A DNA stretch of 5,747 bases from assembly GCA_938010625.1 (NCBI GenBank), contig CALLVJ010000345.1, positions 1 through 5,747 of the forward strand. Reading direction: 5' to 3'. The position numbers were made by a program, and so were the translations under genes. Source of the stretch: an uncultured Stomatobaculum sp. Lineage in GTDB: Bacteria; Bacillota; Clostridia; Lachnospirales; Lachnospiraceae. The notes under the pieces were generated by a model, which was not told where the DNA came from, made no database searches, and saw nothing but the letters and a program-made list of their open reading frames with translations. Within the stretch, counting starts at the first letter, position 1. Each line of letters starts with the position of its first letter. Shown one piece after another: positions 4,496 to 5,747 of this stretch.

Positions 4496-5747
4496 GGCGA
4501 GAACCTCGCCGCGCGCCAGCGAATAAATGAGCTTCTCTGTGACTGCCTTCTTCTCTGTCATCTGGAGCGCCCGCGCATAGAGTGCGAGCTGAGCTGTATA
4601 TTTCTCTCGGTAGTGCGCCTCTTCCTTCGCCTTGTCTGTCTTATAGTCGAGCAGCACAATATGCCCCTCCTCCTCAAACCAAGCGTCAATCACTCCTTGT
4701 ACGACCACCGTCTCCTCACTCTGCCTGGACAAATCGACCTCACACGCTGGAATTGCCATCACAAATGAGGTCTCGCGGTGCAGGTTTCCGGCGCGCGAAG
4801 CTTTGGCAAGCCGGGCTGCCAGCCCGCTCTGCAAAAACTGAACGACCGGCGACAGAGAGAGCAGCGCTCTGTCCTCTTTCAACAGTGCGCCTGTCGCCGT
4901 GAGCTCTGCGAGAAATGCCCGCAGGGCATCCTCTGTCCAACTCCTCGTAAAATCAATCCGCTCGAACAGCTTATGGTAGGCCGTGCCGCGCCGCGCAGCA
5001 GCCTCGCTGCCGCTGTCCTGCGGAAGGGAAAAAAGCGGCAAAGCCGCCCCTTCTTCGCGCTCTTCCTGCAGGCGCTTTAACTCTGAGGCGCTCCGCTTGA
5101 CCTGCAGGCTCACATCCTCCACATGGGAATAGGGCTTTGTGAGGGGTGTGAAGCGGGCGGCTTCCGCAGGCTTCGGCGCGCTCTCTTCGGCTGTGCGGAG
5201 CACTTCTCGGAGTTCCAAGACCTTTTCACCTGCAGTGAGAATGGCGCGCGCAGCAGCTTCGCTGCTCACCTTGGAGAGGGAAATCCGGCATTGATGACTG
5301 TCCCGCGCCATTGCCGCAAGAATCCAGTCGAGATAGCAGTTCGCGCTCCGGAGCTCTGCGGTGCAGAGCGGTTCATCGCTGCTCCCCCCGTCTGGAAGCG
5401 CCTCCTCGTTTTCTTTGACGCCTGCCACCAGAATGAGCTTTTCCCTGGCGCGCGTCATTGCGACATAGAGCACCCGGAGCTCTTCTCCGAGCGCCTCTGT
5501 CTGGAGATGCCAGGCAAACGCCGCTTTTTTCTCTGTGCCGCCTTTCGCGTGCAGTTCGTAATCGACGACATCTGCCGCAATGCCGAGCTTCTGGTCGTAG
5601 AGAATTCCCCGGCTCATATCGCGCTGGTTAAAGCGCTTCGAGAGCCCCGCAAAAAAGACAACTGGAAATTCGAGACCCTTCGACTTATGCACAGTCATAA
5701 TGCGGACGGCCGCGGCCTCTTCGCCCGGCAGCTGTGCCGCACCGTAG
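4490..5747 (-). CDS. addA: ATP-dependent helicase/nuclease subunit A (AddA), 5' part missing
   Basis: AddA is the UvrD-like helicase plus nuclease subunit of AddAB, the Firmicute counterpart of RecBCD, which processes double-strand DNA ends for recombination. The frame is open through the right edge: about 418 residues are present of a family length near 1,200. The fragment begins YGAAQLPGEEAAAVRI, then helicase motif V MTVHKSKGLEFPVVF (17-31) and motif VI ELRVLYVAMTRAREKL (89-104). A variable linker (about 170-245) follows. The C-terminal RecB-type PD-(D/E)XK nuclease shows RGTAYHKLFE (253-262), QGVIDAW (350-356), the catalytic DYKTD (367-371), and Gln386 with Tyr390 of the QxxxY motif. All nuclease residues are intact. 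The protein ends with a normal TGA at 4490. addB would be expected just upstream, outside the window. Placement directly before nusB and the exonuclease VII genes gives a repair-rich neighbourhood. The linker contains a terminator-like hairpin. Confidence 0.97.
   Translation of the reverse strand, partial: YGAAQLPGEEAAAVRIMTVHKSKGLEFPVVFFAGLSKRFNQRDMSRGILYDQKLGIAADVVDYELHAKGGTEKKAAFAWHLQTEALGEELRVLYVAMTRAREKLILVAGVKENEEALPDGGSSDEPLCTAELRSANCYLDWILAAMARDSHQCRISLSKVSSEAAARAILTAGEKVLELREVLRTAEESAPKPAEAARFTPLTKPYSHVEDVSLQVKRSASELKRLQEEREEGAALPLFSLPQDSGSEAAARRGTAYHKLFERIDFTRSWTEDALRAFLAELTATGALLKEDRALLSLSPVVQFLQSGLAARLAKASRAGNLHRETSFVMAIPACEVDLSRQSEETVVVQGVIDAWFEEEGHIVLLDYKTDKAKEEAHYREKYTAQLALYARALQMTEKKAVTEKLIYSLARGEVLAL
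5029..5047 (-). terminator. terminator-like hairpin plus T6 inside addA (probably not a real terminator)
   Basis: On the minus (coding) strand, GCGGC (5047-5043), loop TTT (5042-5040) and GCCGC (5039-5035) form a 5-bp all-GC stem followed at once by TTTTTT (5034-5029); G-T wobbles could lengthen the stem by one or two pairs. This is the layout of a Rho-independent terminator, but it lies in the linker between the helicase and nuclease parts of addA (GAALPLFS) and the stem is short. A translating ribosome would normally mask it, so it may be chance. Confidence 0.25.

Noticed and set aside
5353..5369. 7-bp hairpin GCTCTGC-GGT-GCAGAGC in addA
   Set aside because: Several such stems are expected by chance in GC-rich coding sequence.
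1..5747. A novel defence, mobile or biosynthetic system
   Set aside because: Every gene is a recognised housekeeping gene with intact motifs; I see no transposase, integrase, toxin, reverse transcriptase, repeat array or unknown gene.

Overview
This window is an ordinary, gene-dense stretch of a bacterial chromosome. Six protein genes all lie on the minus strand and account for nearly every base. Read in the direction of transcription (right to left), they are: the 3' third of addA (4490-5747, cut by the right edge), nusB, xseA, xseB, ispA, and the first ~550 codons of dxs (1-1652, cut by the left edge). The order nusB-xseA-xseB-ispA-dxs is typical of Firmicutes, and the protein sequences look clostridial. 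GC content is moderately high by eye, which would suit a higher-GC Lachnospiraceae-type anaerobe. The family is an inference and I cannot name a genus.

Layout: addA ends at 4490. A 58-base gap follows, the only intergenic stretch of note. It holds a reasonable sigma-A-type promoter whose -35 box is the last codon plus stop of addA, then a stretch resembling the boxA RNA signal, then the nusB ribosome site. From nusB on, the genes are packed as one operon: the nusB stop abuts the xseA start (TGAATG), xseA overlaps xseB by 17 bases, xseB overlaps ispA by 20 bases, and ispA is separated from dxs by 14 bases that hold the dxs ribosome site. No gene-free stretch of 300 bases exists, and I see no tRNA, rRNA, CRISPR array, insertion sequence or phage gene.

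Functionally the window joins three housekeeping themes. The first is DNA repair: AddA is one subunit of the AddAB helicase-nuclease, and XseA/XseB are the two subunits of exonuclease VII. The second is transcription antitermination by NusB. The third is isoprenoid precursor synthesis: DXS makes 1-deoxyxylulose-5-phosphate at the head of the MEP pathway, and IspA condenses the resulting C5 units to farnesyl diphosphate. All catalytic motifs that fall inside the window are intact.

I found no new biological system here. Observations worth a second look are small-scale: a perfect 13-bp inverted repeat inside ispA, a boxA-like sequence ahead of nusB, an in-phase A8 slippery run in xseB, and a terminator-like hairpin plus T6 inside addA.
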